Shown here: positions 46,487-57,600 of the stretch, piece by piece | Layout of the letters: each line of letters begins with the position of its first letter | Numbering within the stretch: position 1 is the stretch's first letter | Source of the DNA: Opisthocomus hoazin | Taxonomy: Eukaryota > Chordata > Aves > Opisthocomiformes > Opisthocomidae | DNA length: 64,000 nt | Assembly (NCBI RefSeq): GCF_030867145.1 | Contig: NC_134418.1 | Span: forward strand, 560,501 to 624,500 | Direction: 5' to 3' | The notes under the pieces: model-generated | Told to the model about the DNA's origin: nothing | Databases searched by the model: none | Seen by the model: the letters and a program-made list of their open reading frames with translations, nothing else | Position numbers and translations under genes: made by a program

Positions 46487-47555
46487 TCACGGCGGGGCCA
46501 GGCAGCCCAGGCGCAGCTCCTCGCCCTCCAGCATCTCCCTGCAAGAGACAGGCCCGGGCTGAGCCCCGCGCCCCGCCCGCCGCGCCCGCCCCCCCCCGCG
46601 TACCGGTACGCGGCGATCTCGGCCTCCAGCGCCATCCGCAGCCGCAGCAGCGCGGGATACTCCCGCAGGCACCGGGCCATCTCCGCCTCCGCCTCGCCGA
46701 TCTCCCGCTCCAGCTCCGCCACCCGCTCCTGCCGGCCCGCCCGTCAGCGCCGCCCGGGACCCCCGCCCCGCCCCGCACGGACCCCCGGCCTGACCCCGAC
46801 CCGCCCGGACCCCCGGACCCCGACGCACACGCACCCCGGCCCGCCCGGACCCTGCCCACGGACCCCCAGCCTGACCCGGACCCGCACGGACCCCCGCACC
46901 CCGCCCCGCACTGACCCCCGCACCCCGCCCCGCACGCACCCCGGCCTGCCCGGACCCCCGCCCCGCACTGACCCCCGGACCCCGACCCGCACGAACCCCG
47001 GCCCGCCCGGACCCCCGGCCTGACCCCCGTCCCGCCCGCCGGACCCCCGCCCTGCACGGACCCTCGGACCCTCGGCCTCACCCCCACCCCGCACGGACCC
47101 CCGGACCCCGCCCCGCACGGATCCCTCTCCCTAGCCCCATCCCAACCCTCACCCCCTGCCCCACTTGCACCCCCGCTCCCCACCTCCATCCTGACCCCCC
47201 CCCTCCCCAGCCCTCCGGGCGTCCAGGCCCCGCACCGCCCTCCTTCCTCCCTGGGCCTCCGCCCCCCTCCCCAAACACCCACACCCCCCCTTCCCCACAA
47301 CCCAAACCACCTGGGACCCCCCAGGCGGCCCCCCCCCAACCCCCCCCGCACCTGGTACTTGGCGAGCTCCCCGCTCCGCCGGTCCCGCAGCCCCTCCAGC
47401 TGCCGCCGCAACGCTCCCACCGCCCCCCGCAACGCTTCCACCTCGGCGGCGCGGGACCTCAGCAGCCTCCGGTACCCGGCGGCCTCGGCACGGGCACGGA
47501 CCACCGCCTCGCCGCCGACCCTCCGGTACCGGGGACGGCCCTCGGCCGCGCTCAT
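46487..47555 (-). CDS. Short headless intermediate-filament-like protein (end of coil 2 only), complete
   Basis: Three exons (minus): 47352-47555, 46604-46728, 46487-46538; 381 nt, 126 residues plus stop, all phases closing. It aligns along its length with the last part of the type III filament rod: [18 protein letters not shown] resembles vimentin EYRRQVQSLTCEVDALKG, then [15 protein letters not shown] resembles KEEMARHLREYQDLL, ending [14 protein letters not shown], the helix-termination motif. Head, coil 1 and most of coil 2A are missing, and the tail is only RLGCLAPP. Such a fragment could not form filaments alone by known rules; it might cap or modulate other filament proteins. A CCAAT box and a polyA signal flank it, so it reads as a gene rather than debris. 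No named orthologue is recognised. Neighbours are convergent IL12B-like and upstream TLX2. Confidence 0.72.
46598..46611. other. 14-bp perfect palindrome across a splice donor
   Basis: GCGTACCGGTACGC is its own reverse complement and spans the exon 2 donor of the IF-like gene (exon ends at 46604). Confidence 0.8.
46760..47130. repeat. CCGGACCCCCG-type minisatellite in intron 1 of the IF-like gene
   Basis: Imperfect tandem copies of GGACCCCCG with CCCCGCCCCGCACGGAC-type inserts, mixed periods about 14-30 bases. It fills most of the intron. Confidence 0.85.
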
Positions 47556-47589
47556 CCCGGCGGCTCTGCGCCGGTTCCTCCCCCCGCCC

Positions 47590-47640
47590 CCCCCGGTAAA
47601 ACGGGGCCGCGTCACGGAACCGCAGCCAATCGCGCCGCCG
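47590..47640 (-). promoter_or_regulatory. Promoter of the IF-like gene (CCAAT box)
   Basis: CCAAT on the plus strand at 47626-47630 (ATTGG on minus) lies about 70 bases before the start codon, with a GTGACGCG (CRE half-site-like) element just downstream on the minus strand. The surroundings are CpG-rich. Confidence 0.4.
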
Positions 47641-47683
47641 GGGAACAGGCACCGGGTGCCCGCCTCCTCCCGGTAACAACGCG

Positions 47684-47759
47684 GGGGGGGTGGCGGGAGC
47701 CTGCCCCTCGCCCGCAGCCCGCTGGCTGCGGGCGAGGGGCAGGCTCCCGCCACCCCCCC
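47684..47759. repeat. Perfect 36-bp inverted repeat with 4-base loop
   Basis: Left arm 47684-47719 and right arm 47724-47759 pair at all 36 positions around the loop CGCT. It lies about 130 bases upstream of the IF-like start codon, is extremely GC-rich, and could extrude as a cruciform or fold as an RNA hairpin. Confidence 0.95.
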
Positions 47760-47820
47760 ATAAATGGGGGGCGAGCGGCTGCCGACCCCCCTGCAGCGGC
47801 TGCAGCACCATGGACAGCGC

Positions 47821-47884
47821 GGGGGGGGGGGGGGGGCAAGGTCAAGTTCAGGGTCAGGGTCGTCGCTGTGACCCCCCCCCCCCC
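47821..47884. repeat. G16 run and C13 run in inverted arrangement
   Basis: A run of 16 G (47821-47836) is followed 35 bases later by a run of 13 C (47872-47884). The pair can fold back, and the G run can form quadruplexes. Confidence 0.9.
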
Positions 47885-49022
47885 GCCTCGTATCAAGCAG
47901 GGGTCCCGGCCAGACCTGGCCCAAGTGAGGGTCCCCGCAGACCAGTGGGCTGGGGGCATCAGTCCCTGGGGGTGGGGGGCGTCCATGGTTGAGGATGGGG
48001 ACACTCAGGGGGTCACCAGAGAAAGAGGGGGGGGGGTGGATATTTTCTGCAGGAGGGTTGGGGGTGGTTCAGCCCCCCACAGACCCCTCTGCCTCCCCAC
48101 GAGTGTGCTGTGGGTCATGCCAGTCCGAGGTTCCCCCTGGGGTCGGGGAGGGGAAGGGGGTCCCGGCAGACTGGGGGGGGTCGCAGGGGTGAGGGCAGCC
48201 CTGCTCGGGGGGGCTGGCGCAGTCCTTCGGCGTGGAGGGCACCCGGAGTCCGTCGCGGGGTGCTGTGGGGGCACGTCCAGGCCCGGGGCCGCAGGGAGCC
48301 GGCGAACCGGTGGGTGCGGGGGCCGGGAGCACCGGAGACCCCAGCCCCCAGGGCAGACCAGCCCAGTCCGTCAGTCTGTCCCACGGCCGGGGGGGGCCAC
48401 GGCGCCGGGTTCCTCGCCCAGCCCGGCGGCCGCAGCTGCCAAACTCCGACCAGGATAAGGCGAGTGTGGGGGGGTGGCACAGACCCTGCCGCAGCTGCCA
48501 GTGAGGGCGGGGGGCTCCCAGCACCGGGAATAGGGGGGGGTCCACCCTGCACCCCGCTTGGCCCACCCTGGGTGGGAGCTCCCCCGAGGGGAGGGGGCCT
48601 CACCCAGCCGCTGATGGGTGGGCAGCAGGTCCTGAGCGGGGACCACCCGAGGAGCACCCCCGGAGCGGGGGTCCCGGGGACAGAGGGCTGGGCTGGCAGA
48701 GCCCTGCGGCGTGCGGGGGCCCAGCCCTGGGCTCCCCGGGGGGTCCGGGCGAGGGGCTGCCCACAGCGGTGCTCCGGGCAGGGGTCCAGGCAGCGGTCGG
48801 CAGAGCTTTGAGTCCAACGGCAGGGGCACAGCCGCCCACCCGGAGCTGCGGGGTGGCCGAGGGGGGCCTGAGGGGGCTGGCCCTCGGCGGGGAGGGGGCG
48901 GCCGATGGGGAGGGCCGTCGGGAAGCAGCAGCCCCCTCCCCGCCGAGGTGCCGGGCTCGGGCCCCGCCGGGCTCCCGCTGCCCACCACCGCCTCCCGGCA
49001 CGTCCACGGCTCCCCGGGGACC
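47885..49022. other. TLX2: Intergenic between TLX2 and the IF-like gene; no gene seen
   Basis: This holds the TLX2 3' UTR on its right side. No canonical AATAAA was found for TLX2 within about 1.4 kb. Long open frames on both strands are compositional. Confidence 0.4.
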
Positions 49023-52000
49023 TCACACCACGGAGGCCACCCCCGAGACCGACGTCACCTTGTTGTCCTCAGCCCAGGGCTGCAGGTTCTGCAGGGCGTA
49101 GAGGGAGGAGTTGTGCATGCAGAGCGGGTCCTGGGGCAGCGGCTGGCTCAGGCTCTTCTGGAAGGCCTCCTGCTGCAGGTGCAGCATCAGGCGGTTGGCC
49201 TGCTGGCGCTCGGCCTCGCGCTCCTCCGCCGTCTGCCTCCTGCCAGCACACACGGCCCGTCCGGCACCGCCGCGCTGCCCGCGCTCGCTGCCAGCACCGC
49301 CGTGTGCCAGCGTGCCGCTGCCCCACCGCCCCGTCCCTCTCCTGCACCGCCATGTGCCAGTGTGCCGCTGCCCCACCGCCTCTGCCCCACCGCCCCGTCC
49401 CTCTCCTGCACCGCCGTGTGCCAGCGTGCCGCTGCCCCACCGCCTCTGCCCCACCGCCCCGTCCCTCTCCTGCACCACCGTGTGCCAGCGTGCCGCTGCC
49501 CCACCGCCTCTGCCCCACCACCCCATCCCTCTCCGGGCACCGCCATGTGCCAGCGTGCCGCTGCCCCACCACCTCCGCCCCACCGCCCCGTCCCTCTCCT
49601 GCACCGCCATGTGCCAGCGTGCCGCTGCCCCACCGCCTCCGCCACGTAGCCCTGCCTGACTCCCGGCACCGCTGTGCAACTGCTCCACCGCCTCTGCCCC
49701 ACCGCCCCGTCCCTCTCCGGCCACCACTGTGCCCCGGTCCAGCACCGCCCTGCAGCCCTGCCCTGCTGCCGGCACCACTCTGTGCCAGCGTGTCACTGCC
49801 CCACTGCCTCCGCCCCGCAGCCCTGCCCATCTCCTGGCACCACTGGGCACTGCTGTGGAACTGCCCCACTGCCCCGTCCCTCTCCTGGCACCGCTGTGCT
49901 CCGGTCCGGCAGTGTCCTGCAGCCCTGCCCTGCTGCCAGCACTGCCGTCTGCCAGCGTGCCACTGCCCCACCGCCTCCACCCCGCAGCCCTGCCCGACTC
50001 CCGGCACCGCTGTGGCACTGCCCCACTGCCCCGTCCCTCTCCCGGCACCGCTGTGCACCGCTGTGGAACTGCCCCACCGCCCCGTCCCTCTCTGGGCACT
50101 GCCGTGTGCCAGCGTGCCACTGCCCCACCGCCTCTGCCCCACTGCCCCGTCCCTCTCCCGGCACCGCTGTGCACTGCTGTGGCACTGCCCCACTGCCTTG
50201 TCCCTCTCCCGGCACTGCTGTGCGCTGGTCCGGCTGCTCTGCCTGCAGCCCACCCTGCGCCCAGTGCTGCTCCGCACCGGTGCAGCAATGCCCGCCACTG
50301 CGTCCCCGCAGCCCACCCTGCGCACAGCTCCGCACCACTGCAGCAACGCCCGCCACTGCGTCCCTGCAGCCCATCCCTGCCCCGTCACCGCCGTGCCCCA
50401 GCCAGGCACAGGCGCTGCGGCGGGGACGGGCACCCCACCTCGCCCCAGCCCAGCCTCTCCCGGGGGGCACAGCCGCGGCGGGGGGGGCTGCCGGATGGGG
50501 CAGGGGGTCGGGGCTGCGGGGGCCGCGGTGGCTGCCCCGGGCCCGGCTCCGTTACCTCCACTTGGTGCGGCGGTTCTGGAACCAGGTCTTGACCTGGGCG
50601 TCCGTCATCTTGAGGGCCTTGGCCAGCGTGGCGCGCTCGGCCGACGCCAGGTACTTCTGCCGGTGGAAGCGCTTCTCCAGCTCGCAGATCTGCACCCGGC
50701 TGAAGGAGGTGCGCGGCTTCTTCCGCTTGGGCGGCGTGCGGTTCTGGTAGGGGTGCCCGACGCGCCGGGTGGCCGTGAAGGGCGACAGCGCGGCTGCGGG
50801 CAGAGGGGCCGTGAGGGGCTGCCGGGGGGACCCGCGGGCACGGCCCATCGCCGCTGCGGTGCGGGCAGAGCCGGGCGGCGCGGGAGCCCGGGGGGATGCT
50901 CAGGGCCGTGGGGACGGGGAGCTCCGGAGAGCCCGTGGGGACGGGGAGCGCTGGGGGGGCCGCCAGCACCTCCTGGCAGAGGGGAGGGGAGGAGGTGACC
51001 CCGAGTCGTCCCCACCCGCTCCCACAGCCCAGGGGCGCACGGGGCAGCTTGAGACGTGGCGGGAGGGCCCATGCCCACCCCACAGAGATGGCCCGATCGC
51101 TCCCCCAGCCCAGCGGGCGGGGGCCGGGGCCGGTGGGGGCTGGGTACGCCCGGTCCCGGGGCCGCTGCGGGGCTCGAAGGCTCCCGGCAGCACGCACCCA
51201 CCCTTCCCCGCGCGCCGAGCCCTGCCGCAGCCCCCGAGGAGCCTCCGCGGCGCTGCCGGGGCTCCCCAGCCCTCCCAGCGAGGGAACCGGACCCCAGCAG
51301 CCCCCGGGAGGCGGCCGGCATCGCCCTCCGTGCACTCGGGTGCGGGGGCTGGGGACGGGGCTGTCCCCACACGGCTGGGGCGTCAGACGCTTCCCGGCCC
51401 CGGACGCAGCCGGAGCCGCCGGGAGCGTCAGGGCAGCGAAGCGGCGTGGGGGAAGGCGAGAAGGCGGCGAGGCGCAGCCCCCGGCTCCCACTCCCCTCCC
51501 GCTCCGGCCCACGGCCAAGCCGCGGCCCCGCAGCACCGCCGCCCTCGCCAGCGCCGCATGGGCAGGGCTGCACATGGCCAAACCGCCACGGAGCCCCGGC
51601 ACCCCACGCCGCAGGGACGTGGGGCAGACCCCCCGGCAGCCCCGGGGCAGCTCGGCGCCCGGTTCAGCCTCCCCGCGAGGCCGGACCCTCCCTCCCGCCC
51701 GCGCCCGGGCAGGCAGCGCGGGCAGGGGGCCAGCCTGCCCGCCGGCAGGGGCGGACGCGGCTGACGCAGGTGGAGCCGCGCAGTCGGGGGGACGGAGGCC
51801 CCCCGCACCCCCTCCCCGCGTGGGGCGGCCCCTCGCCGGGAACAGATGCCGACGGCCCGCAGACCACCCCAAGGCCGTTGGCGCTGAGTGATGGCCACGG
51901 CTGGGAGACCCCGTGCCGGGGAGGGGCCACCCCGTCCACCCACCGCTGGCGCCAGGCAGGAGACGGGGACGTCACCCGCCGCACTGTGCGGGGACGGTGC

Positions 52001-53482
52001 TTCGTCACCGCTGGGATGGCGGGGTGGGCCGGGAGGTGAACCCGGCTCTGCTGGCGCCCGGGCTGGGTCCCCGCAGCCCCCGGCCCCCCGCCTCGTGTGG
52101 CCCCAGCAGCCCCCGCAGCCACTGCTCGGCCCCCAGCCCCCCACAGCCCCCAGCGTCGTCCCCACATGGAGCCGCGCGCTGCGGACGTGGCATTGCCGCC
52201 ATCTTGGGAAGGAGCCGAGCCGAGCTAAGCCAGGCTGGAGCTCCCCAGCACCCACGCGTGCCGGGCGTGCAGCCCCCCGCCCAGCACCCCACCCGCAGCA
52301 CCCCACACGTTCTCCTGGGGGTGCAGGGACCAGCATCTTTACCCCAGCACTGGGTGCTCCAGCCCCCACGATGAGCGCTCAGCCCCCGGCCCCGTCGGCA
52401 GCACCGGGACCCCGCACCGCCTCCCCGACACCTGCACGGACACCCACCCTCCCCGGCCTGGCACGCCCCAGCCCCGGCCTCTCCCACGGCACTGGCGCCT
52501 TGAGCCCGGCACCCGTTCCCGCACGCGCGGGTCCCCGAGTCCCGTCCCGCAGCTGGGCCCCACGGCACCCCCCGCCTGCCCCCTCCCCCGGGGCACACGG
52601 GACGGGGGCACCTGCTCCCCACACCCAGCCCCGCACACGGATGGGTTTCCCCCACAGCGGGACCCTGCACCCCACTCCCCACACAGCCGCCACCCCGCGC
52701 CCCACAGCCCCCGGCAGCCTCCCAACGACGGGTGGGATGGGGTCGGCCCCCGGTGCCCCCGGGTGCGGGGAAGGGACCGGGCACGGAGCGGAGCCCGAGG
52801 CCAGAGCGCGGTGGGACCCCCCGAACGCCGCTCGGAGCCGGACCCCGGCCCGGCCCCTGCCCGGAGCCGCCGATGCCTGCGCCAGCCCCAAGCCGCTCTC
52901 GGCGGGCCCCGACGGCAGCGAGAGCCCAGCCCGGGGCACGGCGGGGCACGGCGGGCGAGGACCCCGCGCTGCGGGAACCGGCGGAGCGCACGGCCCCGGC
53001 CAGCCCGGCCGGTCCCGCCGCGCCGCCCCCGCCGCGCCGCTCCCCCGGAGCCACCGGAGCCGTCGGGAGCCGTCGGGAGCCGTCCCGCCGCGCTCACCTG
53101 AGAGCCGGTCCTTGGCGATGCGGCGCGTCGTCTCCATCCAGGGGAAGGTGAGCCCCGGGAGCCCGGGCACCGGCGGCGGGGCGGCGGGCGGCGCGGCGGG
53201 CGCGGGCCGGTGCGCGGGGACGCGGATGACCCCGGCGGGCGGCGCGGCGGGCGCGGGGGTGACGTTGACGCTCACGTTCATGCTCATGTTCAGGTTGTAG
53301 GAGCCGAGCGGGCAGGCGGGGCCGTAGCCGCCGCCGTAGAGCCCGTAGTCGGGGTCCCCCGCCGCCCGGGCCGGCCCCGCGGGCTCGGGGCCGCCGAGGA
53401 TCTGGTCGATGCCGAAGCTGATGGGCTCGTGGGGCGGGGGGCCCTGGCCGCCGCCCCCCCGCGCCAGCGCCGCCGCCTCCAT
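49023..53482 (-). CDS. TLX2: TLX2 (HOX11L1) homeobox transcription factor, complete
   Basis: Three exons (minus): 53098-53482, 50556-50793, 49023-49239; 840 nt, 279 residues (human about 284), in phase with GT-AG junctions. A nuclear DNA-binding regulator, in mammals needed for neural-crest-derived enteric neurons. Seen: the N-terminal Groucho-type motif [16 protein letters not shown], the TLX motif [21 protein letters not shown] with KDRLS just before intron 1, the flexible arm [19 protein letters not shown], and the homeodomain ending [17 protein letters not shown] with threonine in helix 3 (KTWFQNRR preceded by DAQV), the TLX signature. The end [20 protein letters not shown] matches TLX2 rather than TLX1 (SDDSTK) or TLX3. 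An N-rich run ([14 protein letters not shown]) precedes GVIRVP. Order with DQX1 and PCGF1 supports the name. Confidence 0.96.
49285..50240. repeat. 64-bp minisatellite in TLX2 intron 2
   Basis: Tandem units of about 64 bases built from CACCGCCRTGTGCCAGYGTG, GCTGCCCCACCGCCTCTGCC and CCACCGCCCCGTCCCTCTCC blocks. The left third is almost perfect, and copies decay and shuffle to the right. Long open frames on both strands here are repeat artefacts. Confidence 0.92.
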
Positions 53483-53699
53483 CGCCCGGCCGCGCTCAGA
53501 GCCGGCGGGGCGCGGGCATGGCCGGGGGGCGGCGGCGGGGGGCGGCGGGGGCCCGGCGGGGCTGGGAGCGGGGCTGGGGCGGGGGCTGGCGCCGGGGCGG
53601 CGGCCGGGTGCGGGTCCGGGGTCGGGTCCGGGGTCGGGCCCGGGGCATGGCCCGCGGCTGCTGGCGGCCCCGGCGCGGGAGCGCGGGTGCGCGGCGGGT

Positions 53700-53810
53700 C
53701 CCGGCGGCGCGCGCTTTTCTGCCCCGCTCCATCTGGACCTGCCAAAATCCCGGGCGCCCGCGCCCTGATTGGCGGCCGCGCCCCGTGATTGACAGCCCCG
53801 CGCCCACGGG
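53700..53810 (-). promoter_or_regulatory. TLX2: TLX2 promoter: CCAAT box and PBX-MEIS site
   Basis: About 220-330 bases upstream of the start codon. ATTGG at 53768-53772 is a CCAAT box on the TLX2 strand. TGATTGACAG at 53786-53795 equals the ten-base PBX-MEIS consensus. The two share a CpG-island setting with no TATA. Whether PBX-MEIS binds here is inference. Confidence 0.5.
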
Positions 53811-55250
53811 GGCGGGGGATCGCGCATCCCGGGGCCCCGCCCCGCCACCGGGCCCACCCCCCCCAACCCCCCACAGCGGCCCCGGGCCTCCGCCCCGCCC
53901 GGCCCGCCGCCCGCCGGGGCTCCCGCACCGGGTCCGGGGCTGCCGGCCGGGCCCGTCGGGCCCCGAGCGCAAGGACTCCCCCCCCGCCCCCGGCCCGGGG
54001 CCGCCCCCGGGCCCCGCCGCGCTCCGGGCCGGTTCCCCGCCGCCGGACGCCCCCCGGCCCGCAGCAACGGACGGGAGGCTCGGGGAGCACCGGAGCCGCC
54101 GCCGCCGCGGTACCGGCGCCGTCGGGGCAGGGCCGGGGCCGGCGCTCGCCCGGTCGAGGTGGGGCCGGGGCCCCCCCGTCCTCCCGGACGCTCACGGCTG
54201 CGCGTTCCGGGGGGCACGGAGCCGGCCCCGGCGCCGATATCCCGCATCCCAGGTCCCGCGGACCGGCACCGCACCCGCCGCTCCCGGGACGCTTGGGCCG
54301 CGTCCCCCCGACCCGCCACTGTCCCGGGGCACCGAGCCCGGTCCCGCCGAGCGCGTCCGCCGCAGGGAGAACGGACCCGTCCGCTCCTCGAGCCGCCGGT
54401 CCCTGGGCACGGACCCGGGGTTTGGCCCGACCCGCCGCTCCCACACACATCGCCGGTGCGGGGCACGGACCCGTCCGCCGTTCCCGGTGGCACCGACCCC
54501 GCTTCTCCCGACCCGCCGTTCCCGCCACACGGACCAGTCCGCCCTGCCCGGGAGCGCGGATCCCGGTGCCCCCGGCCCGCACTTGCCGGAACACGGACCC
54601 GTCCGCCGTTCCCGGTAGCGCCGACCCCAGTTGGGCCGACCCCGATCCCGGGTCCCGGATCCCTTTTCCCCGGGACCCGCCGTTCCCCGTAGCACGGACC
54701 CCGCTCTCACGGACCCGTCGTTCTCCGGTGGCGGATCGCGGTTCCCTCGACCCCGCCGCTCCCGAGTCACCGACTCCGGTTCCCACGGACCCGCCGTCCC
54801 CGGTGCCGCGGACCGCGGTTCCTATTAACCAGCCGTTCCCGGGACATGGTCCCCGGTCCCCCGGACCCGCCGTTCCCGGGCCCGGAGCCCGGACGATGGG
54901 ACCCGGCTCGCAGCAGCGGGGCCGGCTGCGGGTGCCCGGGCGCGGAATGCGACGGTGCCGCTCGGTGCGGGCTCGGCCCCGGCCCCGGCCCCGGCCCCGT
55001 TCCGCCGGCGGGCGGTAACGGCCAGCGGACAGCAGCACGGGCCGGGCCGGGCCTCCCGGTGACCGCCGCGGGCGGAGGGTCCACCCGTGGGACGGGGCGG
55101 CGGGGCCGGCCCCGCGGGTCGGTCCCGGCGGGTCCCGGGCTGGGGATCGCGGCTCCCGGGCGGGCAGCGGCGGGGGACGGCGGGTCACGGCTCCGGGGCA
55201 GGGGCGGGCGGGGGAGGGGGGGGGTCCCGGCCACCCTGGCGCCACCGGTC
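53811..55250. other. GC-rich upstream flank of TLX2 with degenerate tandem repeat
   Basis: Very CpG-rich. From about 54190 to 54900 there are loose tandem copies of GGACCCGTCCGCCGTTCCCG-type units separated by CACGGACC. No exon is recognised. Confidence 0.5.
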
Positions 55251-56085
55251 TGGGGCAAATGACATTACCGGGGCCCGCGCCCGTAAATCACGGCGGCACC
55301 GGGAGCGGCAGCTGCCGCGCCCGGGGGCACCGGGCGTACGCGGGGTGCCCGGCCCTGCTCCCGCAGCTCCTCCGGGGCGCGGGGCCGGGGTCCCCAGGGC
55401 TGCGCGGCCCACGGGCACCGGGCGGCGGCGTGGGGGGGGGCGACGCGCAGAGACACCCGCAGCAGGGCACGGAGGCCTGAACACGCGTGGGTGGGCGTAG
55501 CCTTGGCACACGCACACTCACACGTCTGTCCCCGCCAGGCCCGGGCTGGGGCTGCGGTGCCCGACCCCCGAGCCGAGCCGGGCCGAGCCGAGCCGCTCTG
55601 TCCGCATCCCCCCGCAGCGCCGGGCGCCCACGGAGCTGCCCCGTTCCTCCCCGGGGCCTTCTCCCCCTCTCCCCGGCTCCCGAGAGTCCCCGTGCCGCGG
55701 GTGCGGGTCCCCGGCACCCCCCGCAGAGGAGCGGGAGTCTCCGTTCCGTCCCGCAGCCCCCGGACCCTGCCCCGCCGGGGACTTTCCTGCTCGGGGCCCG
55801 GCAGGTGCCGGGAGAAACCCGCCCGATGCCCCGCACGGCTCGGCTCGGCCACCGGCCCTGGGTGCCGCGGCGGGGGGCTTGCCGTGTCCCCCGGGGCAAG
55901 ACCGGCACCAGCCCCGCCGGCGCCCGCCCCGTCCCCGAGCGCTGCGGGGAGGAAATACCTGGTGCGGGGGGCGGGGGGCGGCAGCAGGTTAATGAGACCT
56001 GGGGCGGGAGGCAGATGTTCGCCGAGCCCCGCGGCTGGAATGCTGCCGGCCCCGGAGATGGATTGCGGGCAGGTGACGGGGTCTG
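55250..56085. promoter_or_regulatory. Candidate conserved non-coding islands upstream of TLX2
   Basis: Two short AT-richer patches stand out: 55252-55300 (GGCAAATGACATTACCG, GTAAATCACGG) and 55945-56085 (GGAAATACCTGG, GGTTAATGAGACC, GGAATGCTGCC, GATGGATTGCGGG). They contain homeodomain-type cores. Conservation cannot be tested here. Confidence 0.3.
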
Positions 56086-56089
56086 CCCG

Positions 56090-57250
56090 CGCCACGGCCC
56101 GCCCCGCGCCCCCGGGGGTCTGCCCGCTGGGTGCTCGCCCAGACCCCCGCTCGGGGCGGGACCCAGCGCCGGGCACCCGCTCTGGAGGACGGGAGGGCTA
56201 CGCAGGCTGGGGGGGCCGGGGCCGGCACCCCCCGGGCAGGGGTCTGGCAGCACGCGCAGCCCCTCGGCTGGGGGTGACACCGCTGCCCCGCACCCTCCGG
56301 CACCACCGTTACGGCTGACCCAGCGTGGCTCGGGAAGAGCTAAGGGTGCTCGGAGCGTTGGCGAGCCCCGTGCCACCGCGGCTCTGGGTGCAGGGGGTCA
56401 CCCCTCCCAAAATCCCACTGGCCCCCGGCCCCCCACCGTCACCTCCTCGCGCCGCCGGCCCTGTCTGCCCAGTGACCCTCAGGCCACCAGCAGCCGGGAG
56501 GAGGTTGTTTCCCCGTGCCTGCTCCCAGGGTCCCCAGAGCCACCATGCAGGCCGAGGTGGGGGGGCCTGGACCCCCCCAGCTGCCCCCAGCCTGGCACCA
56601 TGTGGCCAGCAAGGCCTCGGGCACGGGGACCCCCGCACACCCACACTGGGAGGACTGGGACCACCCTGCCCCTCATTTCTCAGCCACAGTGTGCATCCCC
56701 GCGACCTGGGGGTCCCCGAGGGGCGCAGGGGACGCGCCCCCACGCCAGGGCAGGAGCGTGACCTGGCACCTGGGCGGCACGGCCAGCCGGAGGGGACACG
56801 GCAGAAGAAGGGGCGTTTGCCCGGTTCCAGGTAGGAAATCGGCCTTCGGCCACGAGACGCTGCCCGCAGCCCTGCTGCTGCCAGAGCTGCACCCCGGCAT
56901 CCCCCCGCCCCGTGTCCCCCCCCAGCCCTGCGTCCCCCACTGGCTCAGCCGACCTGGGGGCCATTGGGGTGGGTGCGTGGGGGCCTGACCACCACCCCGC
57001 TCCACGACGGGGGTCCTGTCGGCTGCACCGCCCGTCCCCGCAGCCGCCCGGGGAGCTGCCGCGGCCCCCCCCACTCCCGGCCCCTCGCCCCATCACCCGC
57101 TGTCCCTGCGGGTGCCCACGACCCCGGGGCTGCCGGCCGTGCCACTGCCCCCGGCCCCCGCGGGCCCTCCGGCCAGGCTCAGGTGCTGCTGCTGGGGCAG
57201 GCGGTATCAGGGGGGTCCCTGCCTGCCCCCGGCCGCTGGCAGCCCCCTCC
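56090..57250. other. Intergenic, no gene seen
   Basis: GC-rich DNA. Open frames on both strands lack family resemblance and splice structure. Confidence 0.4.
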
Positions 57251-57257
57251 CCGCGCC

Positions 57258-57600
57258 CGCCAGCCCGCGGCAATTAAGCGGCGGAGGCCTGGAAGGGCCC
57301 CCCGTTACCAGCGGCGAGATGCTGCCAAGCCGCCCGCTCCCGCCCGCTCCCCCCCGTAATCTCATTACCGCTGGACGTCCCCTTCTTCCTCCCGCTTCCC
57401 CCCAAACCCGCTGGCAAACTGTAGGGACAGTCAGCTCCTCTCCGGCTGCTGGGTTAATTCTGGGCTAATTAGATGAAGCCGGCCCAGATTGGATTACTTT
57501 AGCCTGCATTTGGTCCTCCAGTCCCTGGCTTGCGGCTCCCGGGGGAGCTGCTGGCGCCTCCTGCCTCAATCAGACACTTCTTAACCGCATGAAACACCCC
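57258..57600. promoter_or_regulatory. Candidate enhancer island rich in homeodomain motifs
   Basis: A 340-base patch of moderate GC in a very GC-rich setting, with GGCAATTAAGCGG, GTAATCTCATTACCGC, GGTTAATTCTGG, CTAATTAG (57465-57472) and GATTGGATTAC (GGATTA, OTX/PITX type). The density of TAAT cores is far above the flanks. Confidence 0.45.

Noticed and set aside
46487-47555. Keratin pseudogene
   Set aside because: Clean exons with closed phases, promoter and polyA signal, and the match is closer to type III (vimentin-like) than to keratins.
49023-53482. TLX1 or TLX3
   Set aside because: The C-terminus and the DQX1/PCGF1 neighbours fit TLX2.
53290-55245. 651-residue minus-strand open frame upstream of and over TLX2 exon 1
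   Set aside because: Out of frame with TLX2 in its real part; proline/arginine/glycine composition is typical of CpG islands.
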